From NCBI GenBank assembly GCA_016744895.1, contig JADGDK010000014.1, positions 1 to 37,532 of the forward strand: DNA of 37,532 nucleotides, read 5' to 3'. The DNA is from Campylobacterales bacterium. GTDB lineage: Bacteria > Campylobacterota > Campylobacteria > Campylobacterales > QNZT01. The position numbers and the translations under genes are program-made. A model generated the notes under the pieces. It had not been told where the DNA came from, searched no databases, and saw only the letters and a program-made list of their open reading frames with translations. Shown piece after piece: positions 15,191 to 24,676 of the stretch. Each line of letters starts with the position of its first letter. The first letter of the stretch is position 1.

Positions 15191-15742
15191 ATGTTCTTAT
15201 ACGATAAAAATTCACATTTTAATTTAGCAAATCTTGTAACATTTGCCAATATTTCAGCAGGTATTGTAGCTTTATATTTTATTCAACAAGGTAATTTTTT
15301 CGCAGCAATTGTTTTAGCATGGATGGCTGGTGCATTTGATATTATTGATGGAAAAATTGCACGAAAATATAACCTCTCATGTGAATTTGGCATCCAAATA
15401 GACTCTTTTGCTGATTTTATATCATTTGTAATTATGCCTTCGTTTTTACTCTTTTATGCAATGGAGAAGGGAAATGGATTTGAGACTTTAGTGGCTGGTT
15501 TGATATTTATATACTATATTATTAGTGGTTTACGAAGACTTATAGAGTTTAATATCCAAAGTGAAGAGGGTGAAGTTGCTAAATATTTTGTTGGAGTACC
15601 GACACCACTTGGGGCAATATTACTTTGGGTGCTTTATCTGATTTACGCGTATGGCGTAATAACCAATTTATATATGATATTACTTATGGTGACTGTGATT
15701 GCATATTTGTTAAATTCTAAGGTTAGAATACCACATCCATAA
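15191..15742 (+). CDS. pssA: CDP-alcohol phosphatidyltransferase, PssA-like
   Basis: A 183-residue integral membrane enzyme with about five or six hydrophobic helices. The CDP-alcohol phosphotransferase signature D-x2-D-G-x2-A-R-x8-G-x3-D-x3-D is complete as DIIDGKIARKYNLSCEFGIQ followed by IDSFAD (about 50-75). Length and the RRLIEFNIQ segment fit the bacterial phosphatidylserine synthase type (CDP-diacylglycerol plus serine) better than PgsA, but the substrate is inferred. A PssA would give the precursor of phosphatidylethanolamine, the main lipid in this group. It is followed after 18 nt by a cupin gene on the same strand, so the two form a small operon upstream of the S10 promoter. Confidence 0.8.
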   Translation: MFLYDKNSHFNLANLVTFANISAGIVALYFIQQGNFFAAIVLAWMAGAFDIIDGKIARKYNLSCEFGIQIDSFADFISFVIMPSFLLFYAMEKGNGFETLVAGLIFIYYIISGLRRLIEFNIQSEEGEVAKYFVGVPTPLGAILLWVLYLIYAYGVITNLYMILLMVTVIAYLLNSKVRIPHP

Positions 15743-15760
15743 TTGATAAAGTGAGAGAAG

Positions 15761-16177
15761 ATGAAAAACATAAGAGATTATATAGAAATTTATAAGTTTG
15801 GTAATGAGAAAAATTATAAAGCATTAGAAGAGGGGGATGGATATATTTTTCCTTCTCCTATAAATCCAATTGCAGTTATGCATACCAAAGAAGATGCCAA
15901 ATTTATTGCTGCTTTAAGCTTTGAAGAGGGACAACCTAGAGGTAATCATTACCATCATAAAAAAATAGAGTATATGACAGTTTTAACTGGAAAATTACAT
16001 TGTAGTTGTTATCTATTAGAAAATCCAGAGGATGTATTTGAGTTTATTTTAGAGGAAAGAGAACAGGTCAAGATAATGCCTGGATGTGTTCATACTATGA
16101 CAGCACTTGATGCAGATGCATATGCTATTGAATATTCTCCAATTCGATATAAAATGGATGATGTAGTATTTTTATAG
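15761..16177 (+). CDS. Cupin-domain protein
   Basis: A 138-residue single-domain cupin. The first cupin motif appears as RGNHYHHKKIEYMTVLTGKL (about 65-84), with metal-binding type histidines, and the second as IMPGCVHTMTALD (about 106-118). The pattern resembles small sugar-epimerase-like or acyl-binding cupins in polysaccharide loci, but there is no such locus here. GTGAGAGAAG precedes the ATG. It is probably co-transcribed with the pssA-like gene. Function is unassigned beyond metal-binding beta-barrel. Confidence 0.8.
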   Translation: MKNIRDYIEIYKFGNEKNYKALEEGDGYIFPSPINPIAVMHTKEDAKFIAALSFEEGQPRGNHYHHKKIEYMTVLTGKLHCSCYLLENPEDVFEFILEEREQVKIMPGCVHTMTALDADAYAIEYSPIRYKMDDVVFL

Positions 16178-16241
16178 AATCGATTAAATAAACCTTAAAA
16201 AACTTACTTAAAATAGTTGAATATATTTAAATTTAAATTAT

Positions 16242-16270
16242 GTTTGTTTCCTTTTTAAAAGGAAGCAAAC
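16242..16270. terminator. Weak hairpin ahead of the S10 promoter
   Basis: GTTTGtTTCCTTTT / AAAAGGAAgCAAAC forms a long imperfect stem about 65 nt after the cupin stop. No strong T-run follows, so it is at best a weak terminator of the pssA-cupin transcript. Confidence 0.4.
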
Positions 16271-16303
16271 TAGAGTGATTTCTTTACAAAACCCCTAAAA
16301 TAC

Positions 16304-16332
16304 TTGACATCATAGTTCAATTTTAGTATAAT
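16304..16332 (+). promoter_or_regulatory. Consensus sigma70 promoter of the S10-spc operon
   Basis: TTGACA (16304-16309), a 17-nt spacer and TATAAT (16327-16332): both hexamers and the spacing are perfect. The predicted transcript starts about 60 nt before rpsJ. No S10-type leader hairpin like that of E. coli is evident in the short leader. Confidence 0.9.
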
Positions 16333-16397
16333 CCACGTTCAAATTTACGTTATGTGTTGATTTAATCGATATGTGACGAGTTCTTTTAAGGAAAATA

Positions 16398-16709
16398 ATG
16401 GAAAAAATTAGACTTAAGCTTAAAGCTTATGACCATAGAGTTTTAGATAGATCTGTAACGGCAATTGTCGATTCAGTGAAGCGAACTGGCGCTGAGATCA
16501 GAGGACCAATCCCTCTACCTACAAAGATCAAAAAGTATACTGTACTTAGATCTCCTCATGTTAACAAAGATTCAAGAGAACAATTCGAAATGAGAATGCA
16601 TGCACGATTAATTGATATCGTATCTGCTACAACTGATACAGTTGATTCACTCATGAAACTTGACCTTGCTCCTGAAGTTAATGTCGAAGTTAGAGCTATG
16701 GGTAAATAG
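16398..16709 (+). CDS. rpsJ: 30S ribosomal protein S10
   Basis: 103 residues, normal length. The first gene of the S10 operon. It begins [20 protein letters not shown] and carries the long-loop block [20 protein letters not shown] with the decoding-centre/head-binding sequence, ending in the [16 protein letters not shown] helix. S10 sits in the 30S head and also joins NusB/NusG antitermination complexes. TTTTAAGGA precedes the ATG. It is placed 65 nt after a consensus promoter and 10 nt before rplC. Confidence 0.98.
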   Translation: MEKIRLKLKAYDHRVLDRSVTAIVDSVKRTGAEIRGPIPLPTKIKKYTVLRSPHVNKDSREQFEMRMHARLIDIVSATTDTVDSLMKLDLAPEVNVEVRAMGK

Positions 16710-16719
16710 GGAGTAGATG

Positions 16720-17298
16720 ATGGAATATATAGTAGAAAAAATCGGAATGTCAAGAACAATTACAGTTCCTAGTGTACCTGTAACACTTGTAAAAGTTCTT
16801 GAGGCTAAAGTATGTGAAGTTGACGAGAACAAAACTGCAATCGTTGCTTATGCAAGTGGAAAAAAAGAAAACAAAACAATTTCTGGACAACAAAAGAAAT
16901 ATAGTTTAACTGCAGAGTTTAACAGATTTATTACATTAGATGTAGCAAATGCTGAAGCAGGTGATTTAGATGTTGCTCCACTTAGTGATTCAAATCTTGT
17001 AAAATCTACTTTTAGTACTAAAGGTAGAGGTTTTACTGGTGCGATTAAAAGACACGGTTTTGCTGGAGGTCCTGGAGCTCATGGTTCTAGATTTCATAGA
17101 CGTGTTGGTTCAATTGGTAATGCAGAGTGGCCAGGTCGTGTTCAAAGAGGTAAAAAAATGCCTGGACATTATGGTAATACACAAGTAACAGTTAAAAATG
17201 AAATTGTATCATTTGATGCGGATACTGGTGTTTTAGCACTTAAAGGTGCCGTACCAGGAGCAAATGGTGCACTTGGAAAGATAAGGATAGTTAAATGA
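16720..17298 (+). CDS. rplC: 50S ribosomal protein L3
   Basis: Start at the second of two adjacent ATGs (16720) because AGGGAG then sits 6 nt away; starting at 16717 adds one Met. About 192 residues. Early-assembly protein reaching to the peptidyl-transferase centre. The central glycine-rich loop is clear: [20 protein letters not shown] and [11 protein letters not shown]. At the site where E. coli carries the methylated Gln150 (AGQMG) this protein has PGHYG, so PrmB-type modification is not expected. The stop overlaps the rplD start (ATGA). Confidence 0.97.
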   Translation: MEYIVEKIGMSRTITVPSVPVTLVKVLEAKVCEVDENKTAIVAYASGKKENKTISGQQKKYSLTAEFNRFITLDVANAEAGDLDVAPLSDSNLVKSTFSTKGRGFTGAIKRHGFAGGPGAHGSRFHRRVGSIGNAEWPGRVQRGKKMPGHYGNTQVTVKNEIVSFDADTGVLALKGAVPGANGALGKIRIVK

Positions 17299-17909
17299 GT
17301 AAAGCATTAGTGCTAGATAGCAAATTTCAACAAACAGGTGAGATTGCATTACCAGAGAGTTTTAGTGAGATTAATTCACATAACTTGTATCTGTATGTAA
17401 AATCTTATCAAGCAGCACTTCGTGCAAATACAGCTGTAACTAAAACTAGATCAGATGTTAGTGGTGGTGGTAAAAAACCATTCGCACAAAAAGGTGGAGG
17501 ACGTGCACGTGCAGGTTCTACAAGAAGTCCTATTTGGGTTGGCGGTGGAGTTGCTCACGGACCTAAAAATAATAGAAATTATTTTCAAAAAGTTAATAAA
17601 AAACAAAAAAAGCTTGCACTTCAATTTGCACTAAATGAAAAAGCTGATGCTGGTAAATTACTAGTAGTTGATAGTGTTGTTGTAGAATCAGGTAAAACAA
17701 AAGATGCAGCAGCATTTGTAAACTCATTAAATGTAAGAGATGTATTAGTAGTAAAAGACTTAGTAGATGAAAAAACATTTTACGCATTTAGAAATCTTGA
17801 AAATGCATACCTTGTTGAAGCTAATGAATTAAATGGTTATACAGCAGCTGCTTTTGAAGCAATTGTGATAGAAAAAAGTGTTTTAGAAGCACTAGTAAAA
17901 GAGGACTAA
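17295..17909 (+). CDS. rplD: 50S ribosomal protein L4
   Basis: 204 residues. L4 lines the nascent-peptide tunnel; its extended loop is visible as [20 protein letters not shown] followed by [20 protein letters not shown] (about 46-87), the region where macrolide-resistance mutations arise in other bacteria; here it looks wild type. The C-terminal Rossmann-like half ends [13 protein letters not shown]. Overlap of 4 nt with rplC suggests translational coupling. In E. coli L4 represses the S10 operon, but no matching leader structure is seen here. Confidence 0.97.
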   Translation: MSKALVLDSKFQQTGEIALPESFSEINSHNLYLYVKSYQAALRANTAVTKTRSDVSGGGKKPFAQKGGGRARAGSTRSPIWVGGGVAHGPKNNRNYFQKVNKKQKKLALQFALNEKADAGKLLVVDSVVVESGKTKDAAAFVNSLNVRDVLVVKDLVDEKTFYAFRNLENAYLVEANELNGYTAAAFEAIVIEKSVLEALVKED

Positions 17910-17910
17910 G

Positions 17911-18192
17911 ATGGCAGATATTACAGATATTAAATCGATTCTTTATACAGAGAAAACATTAGGTCTTCAAGAAGATGGTATTGTTGTGATCCAAACAAGC
18001 CCAAGAATGACTAAAAATGGTTTAAAAGAGGTTTTAAGAGAATATTTTGGCTTTATCCCACTTAAAGTGAATTCTTTAAGAATGAATGGAAAAGTTAAAA
18101 GTTTTAAAGGTATCAAAGGAAAAAGAGATGACTTCAAAAAGTTTTATGTCACGCTTCCTGAAGGTGCAAAAATAGAAAGTTTGGAGGTATAA
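17911..18192 (+). CDS. rplW: 50S ribosomal protein L23
   Basis: 93 residues. Located at the tunnel exit, docking site of trigger factor and SRP. It starts [20 protein letters not shown] and has the beta-hairpin region [20 protein letters not shown], with a shorter and less basic loop than E. coli. It begins one nt after the rplD stop. Confidence 0.96.
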   Translation: MADITDIKSILYTEKTLGLQEDGIVVIQTSPRMTKNGLKEVLREYFGFIPLKVNSLRMNGKVKSFKGIKGKRDDFKKFYVTLPEGAKIESLEV

Positions 18193-18193
18193 G

Positions 18194-19024
18194 ATGGCAA
18201 TTAAATCATATAAACCTTATACACCTAGTCGTAGGTATATGACTGGACTTGATTCAAGTGATATTACCAGTAAGCCTACAGTTCCTGGTCTTCTTAAAAA
18301 ACTTCCAAGAAGTGCTGGTAGAAATAGTAATGGTAGAATCACTTCTCGTCACAGAGAAGCAGGTGCTAAAAAATCTTATAGAATCATTGATTTTAAAAGA
18401 AGAAAATTTGGTATCGAGGGTACAATAGCTACTATCGAATACGATCCGTATAGAAACTGTAGAATCGCACTTGTGAATTATGCTGATGGTGAGAAGAGAT
18501 ATATTATCCAACCTTCAGGAATTAAAGTAGGTGATAAAATTCAAGCAGATGAAAAAGGTCTTGATATCAAACCTGGTAACGCAATGAAGATGAAAAATAT
18601 TCCTGTTGGAACAATTATTCATAACATTGAAATGAAACCTGGTAAAGGTGCTCAAATTGCTAGATCTGCTGGTGGATATGCACAACTTATGGGTAAAGAA
18701 GAGAAATATGTAGTACTTAGATTACCAAGTGGTGAAATGAGACAAATTCTTTCTGAGTGTATGGCTACAATTGGTACTGTTGGTAGTGAAGATTGGGCAA
18801 ATGTTGTACTTGGTAAAGCTGGAAGAATGAGACATATGGGTAAACGACCTCAAACTCGTGGTTCTGCGATGAACCCAATCGATCACCCTCATGGTGGTGG
18901 TGAAGGTAAAACAAATGGTAGTAGACATCCAGTTAGTCCATGGGGTATGCCAACCAAAGGTTATAAAACTAGAAGAAAAAAAGCTAGTGATAAACTTATT
19001 ATCTCTAGAAAGAAAGGAAGATAG
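18194..19024 (+). CDS. rplB: 50S ribosomal protein L2
   Basis: 276 residues, full length. L2 is an essential peptidyl-transferase-centre and subunit-association protein. Diagnostic blocks are the N-terminal [17 protein letters not shown], the RNA-binding core [20 protein letters not shown]-like stretch, and the C-terminal [18 protein letters not shown] with the conserved His. It is tightly placed, one nt after rplW and directly abutting rpsS. Confidence 0.98.
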   Translation: MAIKSYKPYTPSRRYMTGLDSSDITSKPTVPGLLKKLPRSAGRNSNGRITSRHREAGAKKSYRIIDFKRRKFGIEGTIATIEYDPYRNCRIALVNYADGEKRYIIQPSGIKVGDKIQADEKGLDIKPGNAMKMKNIPVGTIIHNIEMKPGKGAQIARSAGGYAQLMGKEEKYVVLRLPSGEMRQILSECMATIGTVGSEDWANVVLGKAGRMRHMGKRPQTRGSAMNPIDHPHGGGEGKTNGSRHPVSPWGMPTKGYKTRRKKASDKLIISRKKGR

Positions 19025-19303
19025 ATGGCAAGAAGTCTTAAAAAAGGTCCATTTATTGATGGTCACTTACTTAAAAAAGTTACCAAAGCTAAAGAAGCTG
19101 GAGATAAAAAACCTATTAAAACATGGTCAAGAAGAAGTACTATTCTTCCTGATATGATTGGTTTTACTTTTTCAGTTCACAATGGTAGAAACTTTATCCC
19201 AGTATATATCACTGAAAATCACATCGGATATAAACTTGGCGAATTTGCACCAACAAGAACATTTAAGGGTCATAAGGGCTCTGTTCAAAAGAAAATAGGT
19301 TAA
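19025..19303 (+). CDS. rpsS: 30S ribosomal protein S19
   Basis: 92 residues, normal. It begins [18 protein letters not shown] and contains [20 protein letters not shown] and [14 protein letters not shown], the standard S19 blocks. It binds 16S rRNA in the head with S13. The ATG follows the rplB stop without any spacer; the ribosome site (AAAGGAAG) lies within the end of rplB. Confidence 0.98.
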   Translation: MARSLKKGPFIDGHLLKKVTKAKEAGDKKPIKTWSRRSTILPDMIGFTFSVHNGRNFIPVYITENHIGYKLGEFAPTRTFKGHKGSVQKKIG

Positions 19304-19312
19304 GGGTAGGAT

Positions 19313-19963
19313 ATGAGCAAAGCAACATTAAAATTTATCAGACTATCACCTACAAAAGCTAGACTTATAACAAAACAAATTCAAGGAATGAATGCTGAAT
19401 TAGCACTTGCAAGCCTTGAGTTTATGCCAAATAAAGCTGCTGGAATCATCGCTAAAGTTATTGCATCTGCGTGTGCAAATGGTGATTATGAGCCAGAAGA
19501 AGTTACAATTATTTCTGCACGTTCAGATAAAGGTCCAGTTTTAAAGAGATTTAAACCAAGAGCTAGAGGTTCTGCTTCTAGAATTTTAAAACCTACCGCA
19601 CATATCATGATCGAAGTAGGAACTTCAAGCGATACGCAAAAAGAAGCTCCAAAAACTGAGAAAAAAGTTGAAGCTAAAAAAGAAGCTCCAAAAACAGAAA
19701 AGAAAGCTGAGACTAAAGAAGAAGCTCCAAAAGCTGAAACAAAAGTTTCAAAAGATCTTGACTTAAAACAACTTACAGGTGTTGGTCCAGCAATGGTGAA
19801 AAAACTCAATGCTGAAGGTATCACTTCTATTGATCAAATTGCAGACATGACAACAGAGCAAATTGCAGAACTTGATGCAAAAATTGGTGTTAAGGGTAAA
19901 ATCGAAGATACTTGGCAAGCAGAAGCTAAAGAGATATTAAATAATAACAAGAAGGAGTCTTAA
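19313..19963 (+). CDS. rplV: 50S ribosomal protein L22 with C-terminal HhH-like extension
   Basis: 216 residues, about twice the usual length. Residues 1-109 are a normal uL22 ([20 protein letters not shown], the tunnel hairpin [20 protein letters not shown], ending HIMIEVG). Residues 110-148 are three 13-residue repeats of the type [13 protein letters not shown]. Residues about 149-216 form a helix-hairpin-helix-like domain: [39 protein letters not shown], then [24 protein letters not shown] is the characteristic HhH loop. Similar add-on domains are known at the C-terminus of some bacterial L21 proteins. The frame is continuous and there is no second start signal, so this is one chain. The extension would lie on the solvent side near the exit tunnel. 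Confidence 0.93.
   Translation: MSKATLKFIRLSPTKARLITKQIQGMNAELALASLEFMPNKAAGIIAKVIASACANGDYEPEEVTIISARSDKGPVLKRFKPRARGSASRILKPTAHIMIEVGTSSDTQKEAPKTEKKVEAKKEAPKTEKKAETKEEAPKAETKVSKDLDLKQLTGVGPAMVKKLNAEGITSIDQIADMTTEQIAELDAKIGVKGKIEDTWQAEAKEILNNNKKES
19640..19756 (+). repeat. Three 39-bp in-frame tandem repeats in rplV
   Basis: GAAGCTCC recurs at 19643, 19682 and 19721, an exact 39-nt period. The units encode [26 protein letters not shown] and [13 protein letters not shown]. Copy-number change would keep the frame and alter the linker length between the uL22 core and the HhH-like domain. Confidence 0.9.
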
Positions 19964-19965
19964 AG

Positions 19966-20655
19966 ATGGGTCAAAAAGTTAATCCTATTGGTCTTAGACT
20001 GGGTCTTAATAGAAATTGGGACTCTAGATGGTACCCATCTTCTGAGGCTACGGTTACAAACATTGGTGAAGATCACAAAATCAGAACTTTTGTAAAAAAA
20101 GAGCTTTACTATGCAGGTGTGAGTCAAATCATTATCGAGAGAACTGCAAAAAAGCTTAGAGTTACTGTTGTATCAGCACGTCCTGGTATTATTATCGGTA
20201 AAAAAGGTGCAGATATTGAGAAGCTTAGAGTAAAACTTAATAAGCTTGTTGGTAAAGAAGTAAATGTTAACATTAAAGAAGAGAGAAAACCTCAAGCTTC
20301 TGCGCAACTTGCAGCTGAAAATGTTGCAACGCAATTAGAGCGTCGTGTTGCATTTAGAAGAGCAATGAAAAAAGTAATCCAAGGTGCTATGAAAAGTGGT
20401 GCTAAAGGTATTAAAATATCAGTTGCTGGTCGTCTTGGTGGTGCTGAGATGGCAAGAACTGAGTGGTATCTAGAAGGTCGTGTTCCACTTCATACACTTC
20501 GTGCAAAAATTGATTACGGTTTTGCAGAAGCGCATACTACTTATGGAATTATAGGTGTAAAAGTTTGGATTTTTAAAGGTGAAGTACTTGCAAAAGGAAT
20601 TCCTGCAGAGAGCAAAGAGCCAAGCAAACCTAGAAATAAAAGAAGAGGTGAATAA
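19966..20655 (+). CDS. rpsC: 30S ribosomal protein S3
   Basis: 229 residues. The KH type-2 domain is visible with the GxxG loop in [19 protein letters not shown] (about 67-85), and the C-terminal domain with [20 protein letters not shown] and [21 protein letters not shown]3 guards the mRNA entry tunnel and contributes to helicase activity. An AAGAAGGAG site precedes the ATG; the tail is short and basic ([11 protein letters not shown]). Confidence 0.98.
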   Translation: MGQKVNPIGLRLGLNRNWDSRWYPSSEATVTNIGEDHKIRTFVKKELYYAGVSQIIIERTAKKLRVTVVSARPGIIIGKKGADIEKLRVKLNKLVGKEVNVNIKEERKPQASAQLAAENVATQLERRVAFRRAMKKVIQGAMKSGAKGIKISVAGRLGGAEMARTEWYLEGRVPLHTLRAKIDYGFAEAHTTYGIIGVKVWIFKGEVLAKGIPAESKEPSKPRNKRRGE

Positions 20656-20657
20656 CG

Positions 20658-21083
20658 ATGTTAATGCCTAAAAGAACGAAATATAGAAAGCAAATGAAGG
20701 GAAGAAATAGAGGTAAATCTCATAAGGGTAACTCTATTGCTTTTGGTGAAATTGCACTTAAAGCTACTGAAGCTGGAAGAATTGGTTCTCGTCAAATCGA
20801 AGCAGCAAGGATTGCTATGACTAGACATGTAAAAAGAGAAGCAAAATCATGGATAAGAGTATTTCCAGATAAGCCTTTAACAGCAAAACCATTAGAGACA
20901 AGAATGGGTAAAGGTAAAGGTGCAGTTGATAGATGGGTTATGAATGTTAAACCTGGAAGAATTATATTTGAAATGGCTGGTGTATCTGATGAGTTAGCGC
21001 GTGAAGCATTGACTTTAGCAAAACATAAATTGCCATTCAAGACAAAAATTATAACTCGAGAGAATGAAAATGAAATATACTGA
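20658..21083 (+). CDS. rplP: 50S ribosomal protein L16
   Basis: 141 residues. It starts [19 protein letters not shown], matching the MLxPKRTKxRK of the family, so the first of two nearby ATGs is right. The blocks [20 protein letters not shown] and [15 protein letters not shown] contact tRNA and 5S/23S rRNA near the A-site finger. The 3' end overlaps rpmC by about 14 nt. Confidence 0.97.
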   Translation: MLMPKRTKYRKQMKGRNRGKSHKGNSIAFGEIALKATEAGRIGSRQIEAARIAMTRHVKREAKSWIRVFPDKPLTAKPLETRMGKGKGAVDRWVMNVKPGRIIFEMAGVSDELAREALTLAKHKLPFKTKIITRENENEIY

Positions 21084-21267
21084 TTTAGATGGTAAAGATG
21101 CTAATGCATTAAGCGAGTTGCTAAAAGAGAAGAAGTTATTGCTATTCAAGCTTAAAGGTAAGCTTAGAACTATGCAATTAAACAATCCAAATGAAATAAA
21201 AGAAGTAAAAAAAGATATAGCAAGAATTCAAACTGCTATAACTGTAGCTTCTACTAGTGAGGCATAA
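21070..21267 (+). CDS. rpmC: 50S ribosomal protein L29
   Basis: 65 residues from the second ATG ([20 protein letters not shown]), which fits the family N-terminus and has GAGAGAA at usable distance; the ORF-track start at 21064 adds two residues. Two antiparallel helices with [20 protein letters not shown] are typical. It overlaps the end of rplP in another frame, implying coupled translation. Confidence 0.93.
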   Translation: MKYTDLDGKDANALSELLKEKKLLLFKLKGKLRTMQLNNPNEIKEVKKDIARIQTAITVASTSEA

Positions 21268-21269
21268 AA

Positions 21270-21518
21270 ATGGCTTTAAAAGAGATAACAGGTAAAGTAG
21301 TTAAAAAAACTGGTGATAAAACTGCAACAGTTTTAGTTGAGAGACGTGTAATGCATCCAAGATACCATAAAATCGTAAAAAGATTTCATAAGTATATGAT
21401 TCATGATGAAAATAATGATGTAAATACAGGAGATACAGTAAAAGCAATTGAATGTAGACCTCTGTCTAAAAACAAATCTTTTACGCTTACAGAAGTTCTT
21501 TTAAGAGGAGTTGAGTAA
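21270..21518 (+). CDS. rpsQ: 30S ribosomal protein S17
   Basis: 82 residues. An OB-fold 16S-binding protein with [40 protein letters not shown] and [16 protein letters not shown]. It has normal length and sits two nt after rpmC; its stop shares one nt with the rplN start (TAATG). Confidence 0.97.
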   Translation: MALKEITGKVVKKTGDKTATVLVERRVMHPRYHKIVKRFHKYMIHDENNDVNTGDTVKAIECRPLSKNKSFTLTEVLLRGVE

Positions 21519-21886
21519 TGATTCAAGGTTTTACTAGACTCGCAGTTGCTGATAACAGTGGTGCAAAAGAGATTATGTGTATTAAAGTTCTTGGTGGTTC
21601 TAAAAGAAGATATGCAAGTGTTGGTGATATCATCGTTGCATCTGTTAAAAAAGCAGCACCAGACGGAAAAGTTAAAAAAGGTAAAGTTGTAAAAGCAGTT
21701 GTTGTTAGAACTAAAAAAGAGATCCAAAGAGAAAATGGTTCACTTATTCGTTTTGACGAAAATGCTGCAGTTATTCTTGATGATAAGAAAGAGCCTATTG
21801 GAACTCGTATTTTTGGTCCAATTGGTCGTGAAGTAAGATATGCAGGTTATATGAAAATTGTTTCACTTGCACCGGAGGTTATATAA
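21518..21886 (+). CDS. rplN: 50S ribosomal protein L14
   Basis: 122 residues, exactly the usual length. It begins [20 protein letters not shown] and has [20 protein letters not shown] and [21 protein letters not shown]14 forms intersubunit bridges and is the docking site of silencing factor RsfS. It overlaps rpsQ and rplX by one nt each. Confidence 0.98.
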   Translation: MIQGFTRLAVADNSGAKEIMCIKVLGGSKRRYASVGDIIVASVKKAAPDGKVKKGKVVKAVVVRTKKEIQRENGSLIRFDENAAVILDDKKEPIGTRIFGPIGREVRYAGYMKIVSLAPEVI

Positions 21887-22119
21887 TGGCTGTAAAGTTA
21901 AAAATTAAAAAAGGCGATACAGTAAAAATTATCGCTGGAGATGATAAGGGTAAAGAGGCAGAAGTATTAAAAGTTATGCCTAAAACTTCTCAAGTAATTG
22001 TTGCTGGTTGTAAAATTGCTAAAAAAGCAACTAAACCAACTGAGCAAAACCCACAAGGTGGATTTTCTGAGATAGAGATGCCTATTAACATTTCAAATGT
22101 TCAAAAAGTAGAAGGTTAA
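21886..22119 (+). CDS. rplX: 50S ribosomal protein L24
   Basis: 77 residues, shorter than the roughly 100 of E. coli but normal for Campylobacterota. The KOW motif is [20 protein letters not shown] at the N-terminus; [20 protein letters not shown] and [11 protein letters not shown] follow. An initiator of 50S assembly near the tunnel exit. It starts on the rplN stop (TAATG). Confidence 0.97.
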   Translation: MAVKLKIKKGDTVKIIAGDDKGKEAEVLKVMPKTSQVIVAGCKIAKKATKPTEQNPQGGFSEIEMPINISNVQKVEG

Positions 22120-22122
22120 GAG

Positions 22123-22671
22123 ATGGCAAGACTTAAAGATAAATATAATAGCGATATAAAACCTGCACTAGTAAGTGAGTTTGATATCAAAAATCCAATG
22201 CAAATACCAGGTTTAGAAAAAATCTCTATTAGTGTTGGTGCAGGTGAAGAAGCTAAAGATAGCAAGATTTTACAAAATGTACAAGATACAATTTCTTTAA
22301 TCGCTGGTCAACACGCAGTTGTTACAAAAGCGAAAAAATCAATTGCTGGTTTTAAACTAAGAGAAGATTTTCCAATTGGTGTTAAAGTCACACTTCGTGG
22401 TGAAAACATGTATGCATTTATGGATAAACTTGTTTCTGTTACACTTCCACGTGTGAAGGATTTTAGAGGATTATCTAGAAATGGTTTTGATGGAAGAGGA
22501 AACTATAGCTTTGGTTTAGATGAGCAACTTGTTTTCCCTGAGGTTAAATTTGATGATATTATAAAAACACATGGTATGAATATTTCATTTGTAACAAGTA
22601 CGGATGACGATAAACAGTCATTTAAATTGTTAGAATTGATGGGTATGCCATTTGCAAAGGAACGTGTGTAA
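22123..22671 (+). CDS. rplE: 50S ribosomal protein L5
   Basis: 182 residues. Binds 5S rRNA in the central protuberance. Blocks seen are [40 protein letters not shown] and [20 protein letters not shown] (core [14 protein letters not shown] is highly conserved). It ends with TAATG shared with rpsN. Confidence 0.98.
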   Translation: MARLKDKYNSDIKPALVSEFDIKNPMQIPGLEKISISVGAGEEAKDSKILQNVQDTISLIAGQHAVVTKAKKSIAGFKLREDFPIGVKVTLRGENMYAFMDKLVSVTLPRVKDFRGLSRNGFDGRGNYSFGLDEQLVFPEVKFDDIIKTHGMNISFVTSTDDDKQSFKLLELMGMPFAKERV

Positions 22672-22856
22672 TGGCTAAGAAATCAATGATAGCGAAAGCT
22701 AAAAGAACTCCAAAGTTTTCAAGTAGATCTTATACAAGATGTCAAATTTGTGGTAGACCTCATTCAGTTTTAAGAGATTTTGGAATCTGTAGAATTTGTT
22801 TTAGAAAAATGGCTAACGAAGGTAAAATACCTGGCGTTAAAAAATCAAGCTGGTAG
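22671..22856 (+). CDS. rpsN: 30S ribosomal protein S14, zinc type
   Basis: 61 residues, the short C+ form. Four cysteines in CQIC and CRIC, spaced by [12 protein letters not shown], form a zinc ribbon; it ends [10 protein letters not shown] as expected. The zinc form is typical of this phylum, and no zinc-free paralogue is in the window. Confidence 0.98.
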   Translation: MAKKSMIAKAKRTPKFSSRSYTRCQICGRPHSVLRDFGICRICFRKMANEGKIPGVKKSSW

Positions 22857-22865
22857 GGGAAAAAG

Positions 22866-23261
22866 ATGGTAAATGATTTAGTAGCAGATGCGCTAACAAG
22901 AATAAGAAATGCCTCTATGAGAAAGTTAGAAGTGACTAAACTTCTACACTCAAAACTTGTAGAATCAGTAGTGAAAATCTTTCAAGAGAAAGGTTATATC
23001 GAAAGTTATAACATTGTTGAAGATGGTCCAAAAAAATTCATTAACGTTGTGCTTAAGTATGATGAGCATGGTAACAAAGTAATTACTGAAGTGAAAATGA
23101 TCTCTAAACAAGGTCGTCGTGTGTATAAACCAAATTCAGAAATTAAAAAATTTAAAAATGGATATGGAACAATAGTAGTGAGTACATCTAAAGGTGTTCT
23201 ACCAAATGAGGTAGCACATAAAGAAGGTGTTGGTGGCGAACTTATCTGTAGTATTTGGTAA
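22866..23261 (+). CDS. rpsH: 30S ribosomal protein S8
   Basis: 131 residues. Begins [20 protein letters not shown] and ends [27 protein letters not shown]-like (the [10 protein letters not shown] tail is diagnostic). A central 16S organiser; in E. coli it represses the spc operon. A longer gap than usual in this operon (52 nt) follows before rplF. Confidence 0.98.
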   Translation: MVNDLVADALTRIRNASMRKLEVTKLLHSKLVESVVKIFQEKGYIESYNIVEDGPKKFINVVLKYDEHGNKVITEVKMISKQGRRVYKPNSEIKKFKNGYGTIVVSTSKGVLPNEVAHKEGVGGELICSIW

Positions 23262-23313
23262 GCGTCAAATTTTACGGCATTCGAATATATCGTAGACAAG
23301 TAAAAGGAAAAAA

Positions 23314-23850
23314 ATGTCAAGAATAGGAAAACAACCTGTTTCAATTCCAGCTGGAATTGAAGTAAATGTTAATGATGGCGTTATCACTTTTAAAAAGGGT
23401 AATGTTACAAAAGAGTTGGATACAAAAAATTTTGTTAATGTAAAAGTTGAAAACAATGAAATTGTTTTTACAGCAAAAGGCGATACAAGAGAAGATAGAG
23501 CATTCTGGGGTACTTTTAGATCAATTAGCAACAATGTAATTATCGGATTGACAGAGGGTTATGAGAAAAAACTTGAAATCAATGGTGTTGGTTATAAAGC
23601 TGCCGTTAAAGGAAATGTTTTAGTATTAAATCTTGGTCATTCACATCCAATTGATTATGAATTCCCAAAAGATGTACAAATTGTAGTTGAGAAAAACCTT
23701 GTAACAATTAAAGGTAATGACAAACAAGTTATTGGACAGATTGCAGCTGAGATAAGAAGCTTTAGACCACCTGAGCCATATAAAGGAAAAGGTGTTAAAT
23801 ATCTAGAAGAGCATATTATCAGAAAAGCTGGTAAGACAGCGGCTAAGTAG
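23314..23850 (+). CDS. rplF: 50S ribosomal protein L6
   Basis: 178 residues, two repeated beta domains. It has [20 protein letters not shown], the mid-region [20 protein letters not shown] and the C-terminal signature [32 protein letters not shown] precedes the ATG. Binds near the sarcin-ricin loop. Confidence 0.98.
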   Translation: MSRIGKQPVSIPAGIEVNVNDGVITFKKGNVTKELDTKNFVNVKVENNEIVFTAKGDTREDRAFWGTFRSISNNVIIGLTEGYEKKLEINGVGYKAAVKGNVLVLNLGHSHPIDYEFPKDVQIVVEKNLVTIKGNDKQVIGQIAAEIRSFRPPEPYKGKGVKYLEEHIIRKAGKTAAK

Positions 23851-23858
23851 GGGATGAA

Positions 23859-24215
23859 ATGAGAACAAAATTATTAAAACAAAAAAACGCACTTAAAGCT
23901 AGAAGAATTAGAAGAGTAAGAGCAAAAATTTCTGGAACTGTTGAAGTACCAAGAATTGCATTTGTTAAGTCTACTAGATATTTAACTGCTCAAGCTATTG
24001 ATGATGTAGCTGGAGTTACATTAGCGAGTGTAGATGGTAAAAAAGAGGGTCAAAAAGCAAATAAAGAATCTGCTACAGCAGTTGCAAAAATATTTGCTGA
24101 AAACTTAAAAGCTAAAGGTATTGAGAAAGTTGTTCTTGATAGACGTGGCGATAAGTATCATGGCGTAGTAGCGGCTTTTGCCGATGGATTAAGAGATAAC
24201 GGAATAACACTTTAA
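23859..24215 (+). CDS. rplR: 50S ribosomal protein L18
   Basis: 118 residues. A 5S rRNA-binding protein with a basic N-terminus ([20 protein letters not shown]), central [20 protein letters not shown], and the C-terminal [26 protein letters not shown]-like block. It begins eight nt after rplF and ends eight nt before rpsE. Confidence 0.97.
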   Translation: MRTKLLKQKNALKARRIRRVRAKISGTVEVPRIAFVKSTRYLTAQAIDDVAGVTLASVDGKKEGQKANKESATAVAKIFAENLKAKGIEKVVLDRRGDKYHGVVAAFADGLRDNGITL

Positions 24216-24223
24216 GGACAATC

Positions 24224-24667
24224 ATGGAAAACATTAATAGAGAAGACTTTGAAGAAGTTATTGTTAACATCGGAAGAGTTACAAAAGTTGCAAAGGGTGG
24301 TAGAAGATTTAGATTTACAGCTCTTGTTATCGTAGGTAATAGAGATGGAATTATAGGTTTTGGTACTGGTAAAGCGAAAGAAGTTCCAAATGCTATTAAA
24401 AAAGGTGTTGATGATGCTTTTAAAAATTTAACAAGAGTCAATGTAAAGGGTTCAACTATAGCTCATGACATTGAAGTTAAGTTTAATTCAAGCAGAATTT
24501 TGTTAAAACCAGCGTCTGAAGGTACAGGTGTAATTGCAGGTGGTGCTACAAGACCAGTTCTTGAGCTTGCTGGAATCAAAGATATTTTAACAAAATCTTT
24601 AGGTTCAAATAACCCTGGAAATCTAGTAAGAGCTACAGTTAAAGCACTTACAATGATCAAACAATAA
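24224..24667 (+). CDS. rpsE: 30S ribosomal protein S5
   Basis: 147 residues. The dsRNA-binding N-terminal half has [20 protein letters not shown] and [20 protein letters not shown]; the C-terminal half has [20 protein letters not shown] and [18 protein letters not shown]. The streptomycin/spectinomycin-related loop ([10 protein letters not shown]) looks wild type. In many bacteria rpmD follows here; in this window rplO follows directly. Confidence 0.98.
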   Translation: MENINREDFEEVIVNIGRVTKVAKGGRRFRFTALVIVGNRDGIIGFGTGKAKEVPNAIKKGVDDAFKNLTRVNVKGSTIAHDIEVKFNSSRILLKPASEGTGVIAGGATRPVLELAGIKDILTKSLGSNNPGNLVRATVKALTMIKQ

Positions 24668-24676
24668 GGATATTTT

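Noticed and set aside
16242-16397. E. coli-like S10 leader regulated by L4
   Set aside because: The predicted transcript start leaves only about 60 nt with no extended stem-loop; the larger hairpin lies upstream of the promoter.
19486-19824. 112-residue minus-strand ORF opposite rplV
   Set aside because: Open only because of the Lys/Glu-rich repeat codons on the + strand; no ribosome site.
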